Notes under the pieces: generated by a model | Seen by the model: only the letters and a program-made list of their open reading frames with translations | Told to the model about the DNA's origin: nothing | The model's database searches: none | Assembly: GCF_900101395.1 (NCBI RefSeq) | Contig: NZ_FMZO01000009.1 | Coordinates: forward strand, 167,592-231,591 | Origin: Niabella drilacis | Lineage (GTDB): Bacteria > Bacteroidota > Bacteroidia > Chitinophagales > Chitinophagaceae | Length of the DNA stretch: 64,000 bases | Direction of reading: 5' to 3' | Translations under genes and position numbers: made by a program | Part shown: positions 16,353 through 25,946 of the stretch, piece after piece | How the letters are laid out: every line of letters starts with the position of its first letter | Position numbering within the stretch: position 1 is the first letter of the stretch

Positions 16353-18938
16353 ATGAATTATATCGGAGAAGACCTGCTACCCGGGCAAGTAGGACATTTT
16401 TTTGTGATTGTTTCCCTTGTTGCTTCGCTGGCGGCCAGTTTTGCCTATTTTAAAGCTACGAGCGTATTGCTCCCGGAAGACCGCAAACCCTGGCTCAGGC
16501 TGGCCCGTGGTGCGTTCATTATAGAAACAGCAGCCGTCTTTTTTATCTTTGCCGCGCTGCTGCATATCCTTTATCATCACCTGTTCGAATACAAATATGC
16601 CTGGCAGCACAGCAGCCGGTCCCTTGAGTTAAAGTACATCCTGAGCGCCTTTTGGGAAGGCCAGGAGGGCAGTACCCTGCTGTGGACCATCTGGCATTGC
16701 GTGCTGGGACTCGTAGTGATCAAAAAAGATAAGGAATGGGAAGCCCCGGTGATGATGATCGTAAGCTTCGCCCAGTTCTTCCTGGCAACCATGATCCTTG
16801 GAGTTTATATTTTTGATGTAAAGATCGGATCAAACCCGTTCATACTGTTAAGAGAGTCCGGTGTACTGGATAATGCGCCCGTGATGCACGTTGGATTTGA
16901 TGTAGCAAACCCGGTGCGCCCCGACTATATGACGCTGATTAAAGACGGCAATGACCTGAACCCGCTGCTGCAGAACTACTGGATGACCATACACCCGCCC
17001 GTCCTGTTCCTGGGCTATGCCTCCACCCTTTTCCCCTTCGCTTATGCCATGGCGGGACTGTGGACCGGCAAAACAAAGGAATGGGTTCACAAAGCCCTCC
17101 CCTGGGCACTGTTTTCCGTAGCCATTTTCGGGCTGGGGATTATGATGGGCGCCAAGTGGGCTTACGAATCGTTGAACTTTGCGGGCTACTGGGCATGGGA
17201 TCCCGTGGAAAATGCGTCCCTGGTGCCCTGGCTCATGCTGGTAGCCGGTGTTCACACGCTGCTTGTCTTTAAGCATACCGGGTTTTCGCTAAGAGCCACT
17301 TTCCTGTTTTTTGGTTTGGAATTCCTCTTTGTGCTCTATGCTACATTCCTGACAAAAAGCGGGGTTTTGGGAGAGTCTTCCGTACATGCATTCGCCGACA
17401 TAGGAATGAACGGTCAGCTTTTTCTTTTCCTGCTGATCTTTGTATGGCTGATGCCATTTGTGGCCGCCACTACCAAACGTCAGCGTGCTGCCATTGCAAT
17501 GGCGGCGGCGGCGCTTTCCATTGGCACCTATTTCCTTGCCGAAGTGATCCCGGGTTTCCCGCTCTATGTGATCCTTGCAGGGATCGTTACCTTCATCCTG
17601 TTGATGAATAAACAGGTACCGGCGGTAAAAAAAGAAGAAAGTGCCAGTTCACGAGAGTTCTGGATGTTCATCGGAGCCCTGGTGCTGTTCCTCTCTTCAC
17701 TCATCATTATTTTTCAAACCTCACTCCCGGTATTCAACAAACTCTATAAGCTTAATACTGCGCCGGGTGAAAACAGTGAATTTGCCTATAACCAGATCCA
17801 GGTGCTGGTAGCGATCATCATTGGCGTGCTAACCGCTATTGCACAATACTTCCGGTATAAAAGCACTCCCGGTAACCTCTTCTTAAAAAGAATTGCATTA
17901 CCCACATTCATAAGCGCGCTGGTAGCCACTTTTATCCTTGTTGTAATAAAGATCAATTACGACAAAGAGGGGCTGGGATTCCTGATCAACATCTGGGTGG
18001 CACTGGTAGCCGGTGTATATGCCGTGGTAGCCAACCTCCTGTACCTGTTCACGAGCCTTAAAGGCAACATGAAGAATGGCGGAGGTTCAATTGCGCATTT
18101 TGGTTTTGGGCTGGTCCTGGTAGGGATCCTGTTATCATCCGGAAAAAAAGAAGTGCTGTCGCACAATACCAGTGGCATCTCCATCGATTTCGGCAAAGGA
18201 AGTAAAGAGATTTCCGGCGAAAACCTTACGCTCGTCAAAGGCGTTCCCATGACCATGGGGCCTTATAAAGTGACTTATGAAGGCGATTCGGCGCATCCCA
18301 AAAAGGCCCTTACCTATTTCAAGATCCATTTCCGGTCTCCTTCGGACAGCTTTACCCTTTACCCCAATGCTTTTATCAATTATAAAGGGAACGAGGGCCT
18401 GATGGCCAATCCCTCTGCAAGACATTACTGGGATCATGATGTATTTGCATACGTTTCTGCATTGCCGGATCCTACAAAAAACAAGGATACCGCCCAGTTT
18501 GCCGTGAGTTCCAAGAAAGTGGGCGATACGATCTATTATAGCCGCGGCTTTATTATACTGGAAAAGCTGGTAGGGAAAGATAATCTACCGCTTCAGAATT
18601 TCGACAAAACCGATACCGGATACACCGCTTCGCTAAGGGTGCAATCCATTAACGGCCCCTCCTATCAGTCGGATCTCCTGATGATCAAAGGCAAAGGACA
18701 ACTGCTCTTCCAGTCGCAGGATACAGTAATGGCGCAGAGCCTGGTGCTGCAGCTCAACGATGTTCGCAACGGCACAGCGCAGATCGGGGTAAAAGAATCT
18801 TCCAGCGTAATGGAGTACGTAACGCTGAAAGCCTATAAGTTTCCCTACATCAATTTATTCTGGGGCGGTGTGATCATTACGGTATTGGGCACGCTGATCA
18901 GTATGCGCAGAAGGCAGCTGCTGAACCGGGCCCGGTAA
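16353..18938 (+). CDS. ccmF: cytochrome c heme lyase subunit CcmF/CcsA family
   Basis: An 861-residue multi-pass inner-membrane protein that attaches heme to apocytochrome c. The WWD-type heme-handling motif is visible as GYWAWDPVENASLVPWL, and an upstream helix carries WEGQEGSTLLWTIWH. A long C-terminal periplasmic region (about 600-830) follows the main membrane block, with a final helix ending in RRRQLLNRAR. The length exceeds the about 650 residues of proteobacterial CcmF, as is usual in Bacteroidota. It forms a two-gene unit with ccmE. Confidence 0.93.
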   Translation: MNYIGEDLLPGQVGHFFVIVSLVASLAASFAYFKATSVLLPEDRKPWLRLARGAFIIETAAVFFIFAALLHILYHHLFEYKYAWQHSSRSLELKYILSAFWEGQEGSTLLWTIWHCVLGLVVIKKDKEWEAPVMMIVSFAQFFLATMILGVYIFDVKIGSNPFILLRESGVLDNAPVMHVGFDVANPVRPDYMTLIKDGNDLNPLLQNYWMTIHPPVLFLGYASTLFPFAYAMAGLWTGKTKEWVHKALPWALFSVAIFGLGIMMGAKWAYESLNFAGYWAWDPVENASLVPWLMLVAGVHTLLVFKHTGFSLRATFLFFGLEFLFVLYATFLTKSGVLGESSVHAFADIGMNGQLFLFLLIFVWLMPFVAATTKRQRAAIAMAAAALSIGTYFLAEVIPGFPLYVILAGIVTFILLMNKQVPAVKKEESASSREFWMFIGALVLFLSSLIIIFQTSLPVFNKLYKLNTAPGENSEFAYNQIQVLVAIIIGVLTAIAQYFRYKSTPGNLFLKRIALPTFISALVATFILVVIKINYDKEGLGFLINIWVALVAGVYAVVANLLYLFTSLKGNMKNGGGSIAHFGFGLVLVGILLSSGKKEVLSHNTSGISIDFGKGSKEISGENLTLVKGVPMTMGPYKVTYEGDSAHPKKALTYFKIHFRSPSDSFTLYPNAFINYKGNEGLMANPSARHYWDHDVFAYVSALPDPTKNKDTAQFAVSSKKVGDTIYYSRGFIILEKLVGKDNLPLQNFDKTDTGYTASLRVQSINGPSYQSDLLMIKGKGQLLFQSQDTVMAQSLVLQLNDVRNGTAQIGVKESSSVMEYVTLKAYKFPYINLFWGGVIITVLGTLISMRRRQLLNRAR

Positions 18939-19386
18939 CGCACTTTAGTTTCAGGTTTAAGGTTTCACGTTAGATCCGTGTAACATTGTTGAACGTGGCT
19001 GAATAGGACATCAGAGAGGAAAAATCATCCAACTCAAACAAGGCTACCTACAGGAAAGGACAGTTATCAGTCCTCAGCTTTTAGCCCCCGAAACTTCGGG
19101 GTAGTTATCAACACCCTTTACGTCCTATTGACTATTCAATGTCATTCCCTTAAGCTTTTCGGATGTAGCTTCCGCTGTAGAAGCCTTACTTATGAAAACA
19201 CAAAATCCACGCTATGACGGACCTTAGAAACATTGAGTAACATGAAATCTAACCTGGAACGTTAAACATTAAAACCTGAAATGCCTGTTAAGGAAACGGC
19301 ATTGATTGACTATTGACACTTGTCAGATCCGGCTTCATGCCTGGTGCTTTTTCACATCTCCACATTTTCAAATGCTCAAATTATCC
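18939..19386. repeat. 448-bp repeat-rich intergenic region
   Basis: Non-coding mosaic between convergent genes. TTTCAGGTTTAAGG with an AGATCC motif near 18950-18979 recurs in inverted orientation near 19240-19281 (AAACATTAAAACCTGAAA). CCCCGAA-AC-TTCGGGG lies at 19086-19101. A GGATC-type 'CAGATCCGGCTTCATGCC' unit lies at about 19322-19341. A CATTTTCAAATGCTCAAAT element at 19361-19380 ends at the plsC stop. The same building blocks occur in other gene-free stretches of this window. Confidence 0.5.
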
Positions 19387-20136
19387 CTAATGCTGCAGCA
19401 CTTCCGGCATATACTGCTTGCTTTGTTCAATAGCATCCATCAGCTGGTTGGTAATTTCCTGGGCAGATGCATCATAGTCGATGTTCATCGGTGGCTTAAA
19501 GGTTACCGTAAGCAGGATCCCTTTTCTTTTCAGGGTAATGCCGGTCTTATTAAATGCACGGGAAAACCCGTTAATGACTACGGGTATCACGATAGGCTTA
19601 TGGTGTTTGATGATCAGGGCCGTTCCCTTCCGGGCAGGGGCATAGGGCGTAGTGGTTCCCTGCGGGAAAGTGATCACCCAGTTCCGGTCAAGGGCCCGCT
19701 GGATCTTTCTGGTATCCGAGGGATCAAGGCCGGTTCGTTTTTCATTGCTGTTCTCGTTCCAGGTACGTTTTACGGTAAGCCCTCCTGCAAGCAGGAACAG
19801 ACGGCTCAGCCAGCTGCTCTTCATCGTCTGCTCCGCAGCAACATAGTTCACCCTTGTATAAGGGTTCAGAAAATAATAAGGGATTCCTAACCGGTTCTTT
19901 TTACCCCATTTGTGGGCAGACAGGATATGAAAAAAGGTGATCACATCCACAAAATAGGTCTGGTGATTGCTTACGAACAATACATTGTGAGACGGCAAAT
20001 CTTTGAGATGCTCGGTTCCATAGATCCGCAACTTATTCATAATAGCAATGCCCGGGTACGTAAATAATCCTACTGTAAAATGCACCAACTTTCTTACAAT
20101 ATTTACATTCCTTACGCGACTACCCGGTTTACCCAT
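19387..20136 (-). CDS. PlsC-like lysophospholipid acyltransferase
   Basis: A 249-residue 1-acyl-glycerol-3-phosphate acyltransferase family protein that would acylate lysophosphatidate to phosphatidate at the membrane. A hydrophobic segment lies near the N-terminus. The catalytic block is VSNHQTYFVDVITF, where His and Asp are separated by five residues rather than the usual four. The phosphate-binding block is ITFPQGTTTPYAPARKGTAL, where Gln replaces the usual Glu of FPEGT. These deviations suggest a divergent subfamily. It is monocistronic, flanked by repeat-rich DNA downstream. Confidence 0.85.
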   Translation of the reverse strand: MGKPGSRVRNVNIVRKLVHFTVGLFTYPGIAIMNKLRIYGTEHLKDLPSHNVLFVSNHQTYFVDVITFFHILSAHKWGKKNRLGIPYYFLNPYTRVNYVAAEQTMKSSWLSRLFLLAGGLTVKRTWNENSNEKRTGLDPSDTRKIQRALDRNWVITFPQGTTTPYAPARKGTALIIKHHKPIVIPVVINGFSRAFNKTGITLKRKGILLTVTFKPPMNIDYDASAQEITNQLMDAIEQSKQYMPEVLQH

Positions 20137-20338
20137 ATAATAAATTATTGCTACAGATTTTTGAAAATGCTCAATAGCCTTTGAACAAATGTAAAGGAAA
20201 TTGATTTGTTTTTTTACGAATATGCCTCACAAAACTCCGGCACCCCTCCTATCCTTCAACACCTCGCCCATTTCTTCTATCAAAACACGTCAGCGGTTCT
20301 TTTACCTGGCCGGTATGAATAATAAAATTCATGGCATA

Positions 20339-20620
20339 CTAAGATAAAACGTCCCGGATCTCTTTTATCTTTTCAAATACGGACCTGGCAAAGGGGCATA
20401 AGGGCAGCACTTTTATATGCCCGGCCCTCGCAAAAGCAACCAGCTGCATCAGCAGTTGTTTTCCCACACCCCTGCCGGAAAATTGGGGATCCACTTCTGT
20501 ATGGTCAATGATCAATTTTGCATCCCCGGCCCATACGTAAGTCATTGCTCCAGCAACCACACCTTCGCTCATTGCCTTAAAGCTGCCTTTTTTCCCGTCG
20601 TCCTGCTGTATAATATCCAT
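20339..20620 (-). CDS. GNAT acetyltransferase, YjdJ-like
   Basis: A 93-residue mini-GNAT. The acetyl-CoA loop region is VDPQFSGRGVGKQLLMQLVAFAR, followed by KVLPLCPFARSVFEK, the pattern of the short COG2388/YjdJ group. It is 22 bp downstream of a YjdI-like ferredoxin-domain gene. The same pair (yjdI-yjdJ) is adjacent in Escherichia coli, which supports a shared but unknown function. Confidence 0.85.
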   Translation of the reverse strand: MDIIQQDDGKKGSFKAMSEGVVAGAMTYVWAGDAKLIIDHTEVDPQFSGRGVGKQLLMQLVAFARAGHIKVLPLCPFARSVFEKIKEIRDVLS

Positions 20621-20642
20621 AGGGTCTTTTATACCTGAAAAA

Positions 20643-20858
20643 TCATGCTGTTACCACCGGCTTCCACGACAAAGCCCCGGAGGGACAATGAGCGATCTGA
20701 ACCTTTAGTTCCTCTGTGCCGGCATTCCCCGGCGTTAACCAGGGCAATTCCTTTGGTTTGTATACCTGTGGCAGCATCTTTACACAGATGCCGGAATGAA
20801 TACACAGATCCGGTTTCCAGACAACCGTGATTTCCCCGTTGGAATATTCTTTTACCAT
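20643..20858 (-). CDS. small 4Fe-4S mono-cluster protein, YjdI-like
   Basis: A 71-residue Fer4_19-type protein. Conserved cysteines appear in DLCIHSGICVKM and in IAHCPSGALSW, giving three Cys in the family-typical spacing. The family is annotated as a divergent single 4Fe-4S cluster domain; no function has been established that I know of. It is the first gene of a two-gene unit with the GNAT protein. Confidence 0.85.
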   Translation of the reverse strand: MVKEYSNGEITVVWKPDLCIHSGICVKMLPQVYKPKELPWLTPGNAGTEELKVQIAHCPSGALSWKPVVTA

Positions 20859-20909
20859 ACAGCGTTTTACTATAAATATACCTTAAAAACAAGAGATTTC
20901 CAATACCCT

Positions 20910-20937
20910 AAAAAAAACCCCGGCCGTAGCCAGGGTC
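20910..20937 (-). terminator. intrinsic terminator after fusA
   Basis: On the minus strand CCCTGGC and GCCGGGG form a short stem with a TACG loop and one wobble pair, followed by eight Ts. It lies 25 bp beyond the fusA stop. Confidence 0.75.
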
Positions 20938-20962
20938 TTCCTATCCGATCGGGTAACTGTTA

Positions 20963-23110
20963 TTATGCAGTTACTTTTCCTTTTACTTTTGCGATCACCT
21001 CTTCAGCAATATTGGTAGGCGCCGGAGTGTAGTGCGAGAACTCCATGGTGCTGGAAGCACGGCCGGAAGTCAACGAACGCAGCTGTGTTACGTATCCGAA
21101 CATTTCGCTCAGCGGAACCTGTGCTTTGATCACCTGTGCACCGGCACGGGTATCCATACCTTCCATCATACCCCTACGACGGTTCAGGTCACCGGTAACA
21201 TCACCCATGTATTGCTCAGGAGTGGTTACCTCTACCTTCATGATAGGCTCCAGCAGAACGGGTTTTGCTTTACGGGCTGCTTCACGGAATCCCTGCTTGG
21301 CACAAAGCTCAAACGACATAGAATCCGAATCCACCGCGTGGAAGCTTCCGTCAAATACACGGATCTTCATATTATCAACCGGGTAGTTTGCCAGTACACC
21401 ATTGGTCATCGAGGTTTCAAAACCCTTCTGAATGGCCGGTACAAATTCCCTGGGGATAGAACCTCCGAAGATATCATTTACAAACTGGTAGTTCTTATCG
21501 GGGTTCTCTTTCTTCCAGTCTTCATCCACCGGACCCAGGCTAAACTGGATATCGGCAAATTTACCACGACCACCGGTTTGTTTTTTCAGGGTTTCCCTGT
21601 GTTCAATAGTTGCATTAAACGCTTCTTTATAGGCAACCTGGGGTGCGCCCTGGTTTACTTCCACTTTAAACTCACGCTTCATACGGTCGATGATGATCTC
21701 CAGGTGCAATTCACCCATACCGCTTAAGATGGTTTGGCCAGTATCTTCATCGGTCTTTACACGCAATGTAGGATCTTCTTCTACCAGTTTTGCGATAGCC
21801 ATTCCCATTTTATCAACATCGGCCTGTGTTTTGGGTTCTACCGCCACGGAGATCACCGGCTCAGGAATAAACATGTTTTCCAGAACGATCGGGTGGTTCT
21901 CATCGCAAAGCGTATCCCCGGTTTTAATTTCTTTAAAACCAACCGCAGCACCAATATCACCTGCTTCAATAAAATCAACCGGGTTTTGCTTGTTGGCAAA
22001 CATTTTCATGATCCGGCTGATCCGCTCTTTCTTGCCGCTTCTTACATTCAGCACATAAGAACCTGCATCCAGGTGACCGCTGTAACACCGGAAGAACGCC
22101 AGGCGGCCCACAAACGGGTCGGTCATGATCTTAAAGGCCAGTGCCGCAAACGGTTCTTTCGCATCCGGCTTCCGGGTCAGTACTTTTTCAGGATCATCGG
22201 GGTCATGGCCTTCGATGGCTTCCACATCCACCGGGGAAGGCAGGTAACGGCAAACCGCATCCAGCGCAGTTTGTACGCCTTTGTTCTTAAAGGAAGAACC
22301 GCACATCATCGGAATAATGCTCAGATCAATCGCAGCCTTACGGATCGCCTCGTGGATCTCATCCTCAGAAATCGTATTCGGATCATCAAAGAATTTCTCC
22401 ATCAGCTGGTCATCATATTCTGCTACCGCTTCGATCAGGTGCGCTCTCCACTCATCCACTTCAGCCCTCATATCATCCGGAACGGGCACCTCTGTATAGG
22501 TCATTCCTTCTGTAGCATCATCCCAGATAATACCAATATTCTTAATCAGGTCCACCACCCCTTTAAAATTGTCTTCAGCACCAATAGGCAGCTGCAGCGG
22601 CACGGCCTTTGCACCCAGCATTTCCTTAACCTGTTTTACCACATTCAGGAAATCGGCGCCGGAACGGTCCATTTTATTTACGAAACCGATACGGGGTACC
22701 CGGTAACGGTTTGCCTGGCGCCATACTGTCTCAGACTGAGGTTCTACCCCGTCCACTGCAGAAAATAAGGCGATCAGACCATCCAGTACACGCATAGAGC
22801 GCTCTACTTCTACAGTAAAGTCCACGTGTCCCGGAGTATCAATGATGTTAAACGAATATTTTTTAGTGTCCGGCGTTACTTTTCCGTTAGCCGTGGGGAA
22901 GTTCCACTGGCAGCTAACGGCGGCAGAAGTAATGGTAATACCCCGTTCTTTTTCCTGCTCCATCCAGTCGGTAGTAGCACCACCTTCATGTACTTCACCA
23001 GTCCTGTGAATCATACCGGTGTAACGTAAAATACGTTCCGTTGTAGTGGTTTTACCAGCGTCGATGTGAGCGGCAATACCAAAGTTCCTTTGAAATTTTA
23101 AATCTGCCAT
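20963..23110 (-). CDS. fusA: elongation factor G
   Basis: A 715-residue translocase GTPase. The G motifs are [18 protein letters not shown] (G1), RGITITSAA (G2), [19 protein letters not shown] (G3) and [11 protein letters not shown] (G4). Domain II has [20 protein letters not shown]. Domains III-V follow, with [27 protein letters not shown] and [24 protein letters not shown] near the C-terminus. Here it is monocistronic, with its own promoter and terminator, rather than inside an rpsL-rpsG-fusA operon. The motifs are those of a canonical EF-G; a second copy elsewhere cannot be ruled out. Confidence 0.97.
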   Translation of the reverse strand: MADLKFQRNFGIAAHIDAGKTTTTERILRYTGMIHRTGEVHEGGATTDWMEQEKERGITITSAAVSCQWNFPTANGKVTPDTKKYSFNIIDTPGHVDFTVEVERSMRVLDGLIALFSAVDGVEPQSETVWRQANRYRVPRIGFVNKMDRSGADFLNVVKQVKEMLGAKAVPLQLPIGAEDNFKGVVDLIKNIGIIWDDATEGMTYTEVPVPDDMRAEVDEWRAHLIEAVAEYDDQLMEKFFDDPNTISEDEIHEAIRKAAIDLSIIPMMCGSSFKNKGVQTALDAVCRYLPSPVDVEAIEGHDPDDPEKVLTRKPDAKEPFAALAFKIMTDPFVGRLAFFRCYSGHLDAGSYVLNVRSGKKERISRIMKMFANKQNPVDFIEAGDIGAAVGFKEIKTGDTLCDENHPIVLENMFIPEPVISVAVEPKTQADVDKMGMAIAKLVEEDPTLRVKTDEDTGQTILSGMGELHLEIIIDRMKREFKVEVNQGAPQVAYKEAFNATIEHRETLKKQTGGRGKFADIQFSLGPVDEDWKKENPDKNYQFVNDIFGGSIPREFVPAIQKGFETSMTNGVLANYPVDNMKIRVFDGSFHAVDSDSMSFELCAKQGFREAARKAKPVLLEPIMKVEVTTPEQYMGDVTGDLNRRRGMMEGMDTRAGAQVIKAQVPLSEMFGYVTQLRSLTSGRASSTMEFSHYTPAPTNIAEEVIAKVKGKVTA

Positions 23111-23254
23111 AAGTGTTTAATTATTATATTTTTGTTAACCAGCTTCAGACCCTGATGAAACAGTTCCTGCTTCGCTCCCGATCGCCATCGGAATCAGCGT
23201 CCCCGCCCTGGTCAGGCACACCAAAACCTGCCCGAAAAAGCAAATTTCAGGGCG

Positions 23255-23262
23255 CAAAGGTA
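23255..23262 (-). promoter_or_regulatory. -7 box of fusA
   Basis: TACCTTTG on the minus strand, an exact consensus match. It implies a leader of about 140 nt before the fusA ATG at 23110. I did not find a convincing attenuator in that leader. Confidence 0.5.
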
Positions 23263-23387
23263 GGATAAATCTATAAAAAAACGGGAAATTTTTCCCAATG
23301 CAGAAAAATGCCGGCAGTTACCGGTGCTCCGGCCATAGAATACAGACTGCCAGTTATTTCCAATAAAGGTAACATAAGAACGGCCGA

Positions 23388-23846
23388 TCAGTCAGATGCA
23401 GCAATCTTACCGGCCATCAACAAGACGGTGCCTTTTTTATCAAATAAAGCCAGCTGCCGGTCCTTTACAGAAAAATGATGCGCATTTTCAAGACTGCTCA
23501 GGATCGCTGTTTCCGTTGCTGCATAAGGGCCACATGCCAAATTCGTAACAATCAGCTGGTCAACAGCCAGCATCCCCTGCTCTCCCGGTACGCTAACACC
23601 AAAGCTGATCCTGTTGCACCCGGCAAAAGCAATACCGGAAGCGGCATCAAAGTTGATGATTGAATAGGCCGTTTTGGTACCATCGAACCGGATAACCGGA
23701 ACGTCTTTCAGGTAACTGATGGCCCAGTTGCCCTGTAAATCCGCAAGCGTACCGCTCCGGTCTTCTTTTTTTTCCGCTACCTTTTTTGAACATCCGGTCA
23801 TTAAAAGACCCAAAGCCAACATTACAGAAAAAAACAATCGTCTCAT
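23388..23846 (-). CDS. META/HslJ-domain lipoprotein
   Basis: A 152-residue lipoprotein started at MRRLFFSV; the longer frame begins with TTG. LLMTGCSKK is the lipobox. The mature part is one META domain, the small beta-rich fold of HslJ: LQGNWAISYL, NFDAASGIAFAGCNRISFG (the conserved 'GCN' of the family), and TNLACGPYAATETAILSSLENAHHF. It probably sits in the envelope. HslJ of Escherichia coli is linked to heat shock and novobiocin tolerance, but no function can be assigned here. A three-domain META protein is found 3 kb away. Confidence 0.85.
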   Translation of the reverse strand: MRRLFFSVMLALGLLMTGCSKKVAEKKEDRSGTLADLQGNWAISYLKDVPVIRFDGTKTAYSIINFDAASGIAFAGCNRISFGVSVPGEQGMLAVDQLIVTNLACGPYAATETAILSSLENAHHFSVKDRQLALFDKKGTVLLMAGKIAASD

Positions 23847-23986
23847 AGCAACCAATATTTAAGTTTTTAAAAATAAATTATTCCTCTTATATAAATGCCC
23901 GCAACCGTATAAACGCAACATCACTAAGTATCCCAATGGCTATCAAACCCATATCACCGGTTATTTAACAAATGGTTAACCACTTT

Positions 23987-24031
23987 AACGTATTTTACAG
24001 TTGTATAACTGAAAAATACGTTATACATTTG
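23987..24031 (+). promoter_or_regulatory. blaI promoter with 36-bp palindromic operator
   Basis: A 16-bp arm at 23987-24002 and its near-perfect complement at 24007-24022 (15 of 16 positions) flank a GTAT spacer. Inside lies TACAGTTGTA (23996-24005), matching TACAnnTGTA, the BlaI/MecI/CopY operator core. A -7 box TACATTTG (24024-24031) begins 1 nt after the palindrome and the ATG follows at 24036. Binding of BlaI here should block transcription of its own operon. Confidence 0.7.
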
Positions 24032-24035
24032 AGAT

Positions 24036-24398
24036 ATGGAAGAACTGACAAAAACAGAAGAACGCATTATGCAGATTTTGTGGAAGCTCAAAAAGGCTTT
24101 TGTAAAAGACATTATCAATGAGCTGGATGAAGAGCCCAGGCCGCCCTACAATACCATTTCATCGATCGTACGGCTGCTGGAGAAAAAGGGCTATGTCAAG
24201 TATAAATCCTACGGAAAGACCTACGAGTATTTTCCGGCCATCAGTAAGGAGGCCTATACGAAAACTACGTTCAGCAAATTATTCTCCGGCTATTTTGACA
24301 ACTCACCTGCCAGCCTTTTATCCTTTATGGTCAGGGAGGAAAAACTGAGCGAAAAAGACATCGAAGAACTCAAAGCACTTATCAAAAAAAACGCATAA
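24036..24398 (+). CDS. BlaI/MecI/CopY-family repressor
   Basis: A 120-residue penicillinase-repressor-family protein. The winged helix (about 1-75) has LTKTEERIMQILWKLKKAFVKDI, the family's typical opening, and the recognition helix in PPYNTISSIVRLLEKKGYV. The C-terminal half is the dimerisation region cleaved by BlaR-like proteases in studied systems. It is 2 bp ahead of an M56 peptidase gene and overlies a palindromic operator, so it should repress both genes. No beta-lactamase is nearby, so the regulon here is not obviously antibiotic resistance. Confidence 0.93.
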   Translation: MEELTKTEERIMQILWKLKKAFVKDIINELDEEPRPPYNTISSIVRLLEKKGYVKYKSYGKTYEYFPAISKEAYTKTTFSKLFSGYFDNSPASLLSFMVREEKLSEKDIEELKALIKKNA

Positions 24399-24400
24399 CA

Positions 24401-25903
24401 ATGGAGTGGTTTGCCTATCTGCTGAAAGTGAGCGCCTGTACGGCCCTCTTCTTTGGATTTTATCTGCTGATCCTGAGACAACTGACATTCTTCAGGATCA
24501 ACCGGATCTATTTGCTGGCCTCCCTCTTGCTGAGTTGCGTCATCCCAATGGTCCATATCTCCATAAAAAAAGCGGTTCCTTTTGCGCCTGTGGCAACAGT
24601 GGTTCCCGGGGAACCTGTTATTCTAAAAAAAACGATGCCTCCTGTCCCGCAGGTTCCGGAACAGGTAAAGCAGTTTGACTGGCAGGCCGCTGCCGGGTAT
24701 TTATATATGGCCATTGTGCTTACCCTGCTTTTATTGTCGGTCTGGCGATTACTCCGGATATTAAAATATGTAAAACACCCGGTTCGTACCGGAAACGGGC
24801 TCCGGTTGATATCCAAAAGAACGGGGTTTACCAACTGTTCCTTTTTTAATTATGTTTTTGTGGATGAAAGCACTTTAAGCAATGCAGAACTGGAGTTGTT
24901 TTTAAAACATGAGGAAGTACATGCAAAGCAATTTCACTCTGCAGATAAGATGCTGATGATCCTGGCAAAGGCCATAATGTGGATGAACCCGGTCATTTAC
25001 CTGTACGATAAAGCACTGACACAGGCCCACGAATATGAAGCGGATGCCATCACCTCCCAGCACTTCGGAAAAGAATCGTATGCACGCCTGATCTTAAACC
25101 GGGCAATTGGCGCCCCCAAAATGGCGCTGGCGCATCAGTTTGCCGAAAGCCCCGTAAAAGAACGTATAAAAATGCTATTTACACCAAAATCCAATAAAAT
25201 GAAACAACTATCTTACGCCTTTATCCTGCCCATCGGCGCCGGCCTCATCGCCCTGTTCGGAATACAGTTTGTTGCCGCCCAGCAAACCCCGCTACCCCTA
25301 AAAACAACTAAAAAAGCAACAGCCGTTACCATCACCGATAAAGAAGTCGGGGCTCCCCGGGCAACCACAACTTCAACGGATAAAACCAAAGCCGGAAATC
25401 ACACGCGGATAGTAGCGGACACCGTAATAGTGGATGACTTGGTGCCCGGGAATATAGCACAGGGGACTGTTGATGTCAACTGGAAAAATGCGCCGCGGGC
25501 TGTTACCATACAGCATGTAAGCGTTGTAGACGAAACTGTGATAAGACCGGATGAAAACACCGGTTGCAGAATCACCGGGATCGATAACGATGCCAAATAT
25601 ACCATTGTCAGCTTTGAATATACAGCGGCACACGAAAATGACTGGGCGCTGCTGAACAAGGAGATCTATCTCCAGGCGAACGACGATATGAAGCATTTCC
25701 AGTATGTAAAATCGGAAGGGATCCCTTTAGCCCCCTACCGGCATAATTTTACCAGGCCCGGCGAAAAGATCGCCTTCAAAATATATTTTGAAAAAGTGCC
25801 CCTGACGGCAAAATCAATTGATGTGATCGAACGGGCCGGCCGTTCTGATTTTTTCAACTTCTACGGCGTTCCATTGCCGGCTTCTTATTTTGCGCAGCAA
25901 TAA
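24401..25903 (+). CDS. M56/BlaR1-family metallopeptidase
   Basis: A 500-residue membrane protease. Hydrophobic segments lie at about 8-25, 36-54, 100-118 and 270-292. The cytoplasmic-facing zinc site is HEEVH at 170-174, with HEYEAD at 210-215 providing the further Glu ligand. After the last helix (ending near FVAAQQ) comes about 200 residues of periplasmic sequence that does not look like the penicillin-binding sensor of BlaR1 nor a TonB domain. Known relatives cleave BlaI-type repressors after sensing a signal; here the signal is unknown. Confidence 0.9.
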   Translation: MEWFAYLLKVSACTALFFGFYLLILRQLTFFRINRIYLLASLLLSCVIPMVHISIKKAVPFAPVATVVPGEPVILKKTMPPVPQVPEQVKQFDWQAAAGYLYMAIVLTLLLLSVWRLLRILKYVKHPVRTGNGLRLISKRTGFTNCSFFNYVFVDESTLSNAELELFLKHEEVHAKQFHSADKMLMILAKAIMWMNPVIYLYDKALTQAHEYEADAITSQHFGKESYARLILNRAIGAPKMALAHQFAESPVKERIKMLFTPKSNKMKQLSYAFILPIGAGLIALFGIQFVAAQQTPLPLKTTKKATAVTITDKEVGAPRATTTSTDKTKAGNHTRIVADTVIVDDLVPGNIAQGTVDVNWKNAPRAVTIQHVSVVDETVIRPDENTGCRITGIDNDAKYTIVSFEYTAAHENDWALLNKEIYLQANDDMKHFQYVKSEGIPLAPYRHNFTRPGEKIAFKIYFEKVPLTAKSIDVIERAGRSDFFNFYGVPLPASYFAQQ

Positions 25904-25910
25904 TAGCTCA

Positions 25911-25945
25911 AAGACCTGTAAGGTTTTAAAAAGCTTGCGGGTCTT
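25911..25945. terminator. bidirectional terminator
   Basis: AAGACCTGTAAG (25911-25922) pairs with CTTGCGGGTCTT (25934-25945) through a loop containing a T-run and an A-run. It lies between the convergent M56 and lipoprotein genes. Confidence 0.6.
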
Positions 25946-25946
25946 C

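Noticed and set aside
20629..20892. 87-residue frame overlapping the YjdI-like gene
   Set aside because: It is the same DNA in another frame; the 71-residue Fe-S protein has clear Cys motifs.
21032..22768. Plus-strand frames opposite fusA
   Set aside because: They are antisense shadows of a highly expressed gene with strong codon bias.
24036..25903. A beta-lactam resistance locus
   Set aside because: BlaI/M56 are present but there is no beta-lactamase or penicillin-binding sensor domain, so resistance is not supported.
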